NCBI GenBank assembly: GCA_001898645.1
Contig: MKUQ01000022.1
Span: 1-64,000 of the forward strand
Direction of reading: 5' to 3'
Source of the DNA: Burkholderiales bacterium 70-64
Lineage (GTDB): Bacteria > Pseudomonadota > Gammaproteobacteria > Burkholderiales > Burkholderiaceae_E
DNA length: 64,000 nucleotides
The notes beneath the pieces are model-generated. The model was not told where the DNA came from. It was given only the letters and a program-made list of their open reading frames with translations, and searched no databases. Numbering within the stretch: the first letter of the stretch is position 1; each line of letters opens with the position of its first letter. The translations under genes were made by a program, and so were the position numbers. This document shows positions 62,811 through 64,000 of the stretch, in pieces.

Positions 62811-63989
62811 ATGCGTGAAGCAGTCATCGTATCGACCGCGCGCACCGGCCTGGCCAAGTCCTGGCGGGGTGCGCTCAACATGACCCACGGCGCGAGGATG
62901 GGCGGACACGTCGTGCGCGCGGCGATCGAGCGCGCCGGCATCGAGGCGGAGGAGGTCGAGGACGTGCTGATGGGCTGCGCCACGCCCGAAGGGGCCACGG
63001 GCACCAACATCGCGCGCCAGATCGCGCTCGCCGCGGGCTGCCCGGTCACGGTGTCGGGGGTGACGATCAACCGCTTCTGCTCCTCGGGCCTGCAGACCAT
63101 CGCCATGGCCGCCCAGCGCATCATCGCCGGCGAGGGCGAGATCTACGTGGCCGGCGGCGTCGAGTCGATCTCCTGCGTGCAGAACGAGGCGAACACGCAC
63201 ATGCTGCGCGACGCGGGCCTCATGAAGACCAAGCCCGAGCTCTACTGGCCTATGCTGCAGACCGCCGAGATGGTGGCCAGGCGCTACGGCATCTCGCGCG
63301 AGCGTCAGGACGAATACGGCGTGCGCAGCCAGCAGCTCGCGTGCGCGGCGGCCGCCGCCGGCAGGTTCGCCGACGAGATGGTGCCGATCACCGTGCGCAT
63401 GGCGGTGGCCGACAAGGCCACGGGCCAGCTCGGCACCCGCGAGGTCACGCTCTCCGACGACGAGGGGCGGCGCCCCGACACCACGCTCGAGGGCGTCTCG
63501 CAGATCAAGCCCGCCATCCCCGGCGGCGTCATCACCGCGGGCAACGCCAGCCAGTACTCCGACGGCGCCGGTGCCTGCGTCGTGATGGAGGCGAAGCTGG
63601 CCGAAAAGCGCGGCCTGAAGCCCCTGGGCTGGTTCCGCGGCTTCGCCGTGGCCGGCTGCGAGCCCGACGAGATGGGCATCGGCCCGGTGTTCGCCGTGCC
63701 CAAGCTGCTCGCGCGTGCCGGCCTGAAGATCGAGGACATCGACCTGTGGGAGCTCAACGAGGCCTTCGCCGTGCAGGTGCTGTACTGCCGCGACCGCCTG
63801 GGCATTCCGGACGACCGGCTCAACGTGAACGGCGGTGCCATCGCGGTCGGCCATCCCTACGGCGTGAGCGGCCAGCGCCTCACCGGCCATGCGCTCATCG
63901 AGGGCCGGCGGCGCGGTGCGAAATGGGCGGTGGTCACGATGTGCATCGGCGGCGGCATGGGCGCAGCCGGGCTGTTCGAGGTCGCCTGA
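62811..63989 (+). CDS. fadA: Acetyl-CoA acyltransferase (thiolase)
   Basis: The 392-residue thiolase cleaves 3-ketoacyl-CoA. Nucleophile Cys90 is in [10 protein letters not shown]; the second cysteine is in [11 protein letters not shown], with His in [14 protein letters not shown] and the NEAFA motif ([10 protein letters not shown]). The acyl-binding loop and length fit the degradative (FadA/PaaJ) type. The ATG follows AGAGGAACC. It ends at the last stop of the window with the full C-terminus. Confidence 0.9.
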   Translation: MREAVIVSTARTGLAKSWRGALNMTHGARMGGHVVRAAIERAGIEAEEVEDVLMGCATPEGATGTNIARQIALAAGCPVTVSGVTINRFCSSGLQTIAMAAQRIIAGEGEIYVAGGVESISCVQNEANTHMLRDAGLMKTKPELYWPMLQTAEMVARRYGISRERQDEYGVRSQQLACAAAAAGRFADEMVPITVRMAVADKATGQLGTREVTLSDDEGRRPDTTLEGVSQIKPAIPGGVITAGNASQYSDGAGACVVMEAKLAEKRGLKPLGWFRGFAVAGCEPDEMGIGPVFAVPKLLARAGLKIEDIDLWELNEAFAVQVLYCRDRLGIPDDRLNVNGGAIAVGHPYGVSGQRLTGHALIEGRRRGAKWAVVTMCIGGGMGAAGLFEVA

Positions 63990-64000
63990 ACGGCGGGCCC

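Overview
The window reads as high-GC chromosomal DNA of a betaproteobacterium, probably Burkholderiales or Rhodocyclales. Pointers are the yciB-bolA-ppiC order, the FecI/FecR/TonB/PepSY/DUF3649/DUF3325 iron cluster, a MobA/MobR-like pair, a high-affinity Liv ABC operon and beta-oxidation genes. No rRNA, tRNA, CRISPR array or plasmid origin was seen. The genus cannot be fixed from the sequence alone.

Layout. (1) 1-13,700 is a worn accessory region. It holds ends of IS3 and IS21 elements, an intact AbiE-type toxin-antitoxin pair, and a decayed DDE transposase followed by a decayed IS3 transposase. It also holds an EF-hand protein beside a two-component system, fragments of folA, nirN-like, luxR, arsR and SDR genes, and a second partial copy of abiEi. 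Two copies of a 16-bp motif that matches the 3' end of guaA, a known island attachment site, stand 8 kb apart (2076 and 10075). (2) 13,744-17,798 is a redox module: a methionine-rich MXKDX-repeat periplasmic protein, a Tat-type molybdopterin oxidoreductase, a membrane cytochrome b and a divergent two-component system. It resembles periplasmic methionine-based hypochlorite scavenging systems. (3) 17,923-22,753 holds a LysR regulator with a 6-oxocamphor-hydrolase-like enzyme and an SDR, then a GAF/SARP-type activator. (4) 22,694-25,894 encodes a heme-copper enzyme (subunit II with cytochrome c and CuA, subunit I, Sco/SenC). Subunit I lacks the cross-linked active-site tyrosine, so it looks like an sNOR-type nitric oxide reductase rather than an oxidase. 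(5) 26,143-28,661 is a mobR/mobA-like 3-hydroxybenzoate hydroxylase pair. (6) 28,676-35,202 is a TetR-controlled RND efflux operon. (7) 35,216-38,326 is a PHP / zinc-ribbon / UvrD fusion helicase.

(8) 38,600-48,221 is an iron-uptake region with three Fur-box-like sites: DUF3325, DUF3649 and PepSY membrane proteins, FecI sigma, FecR, a TonB-dependent receptor and a small coiled-coil protein. The peroxide-defence genes ahpC and ahpF lie on the opposite strand inside it. (9) 48,303-52,871 is housekeeping: tadA, a 123-bp dyad repeat, ppiC, bolA, yciB, msrB and selO. (10) 52,988-63,989 is acyl and amino-acid metabolism: an acyl-CoA ligase, livKHMGF, a hemerythrin-like protein, a bifunctional enoyl-CoA hydratase/3-hydroxyacyl-CoA dehydrogenase, and a thiolase.

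The left 13 kb has been repeatedly invaded and deleted; the right 45 kb is dense, ordered and intact. The best candidates for unusual biology are the MXKDX/molybdoenzyme/cytochrome b/two-component cluster, the sNOR-like operon with its neighbouring SARP/GAF regulator, and the nested structure of repeats around the 2-10 kb island remnant.
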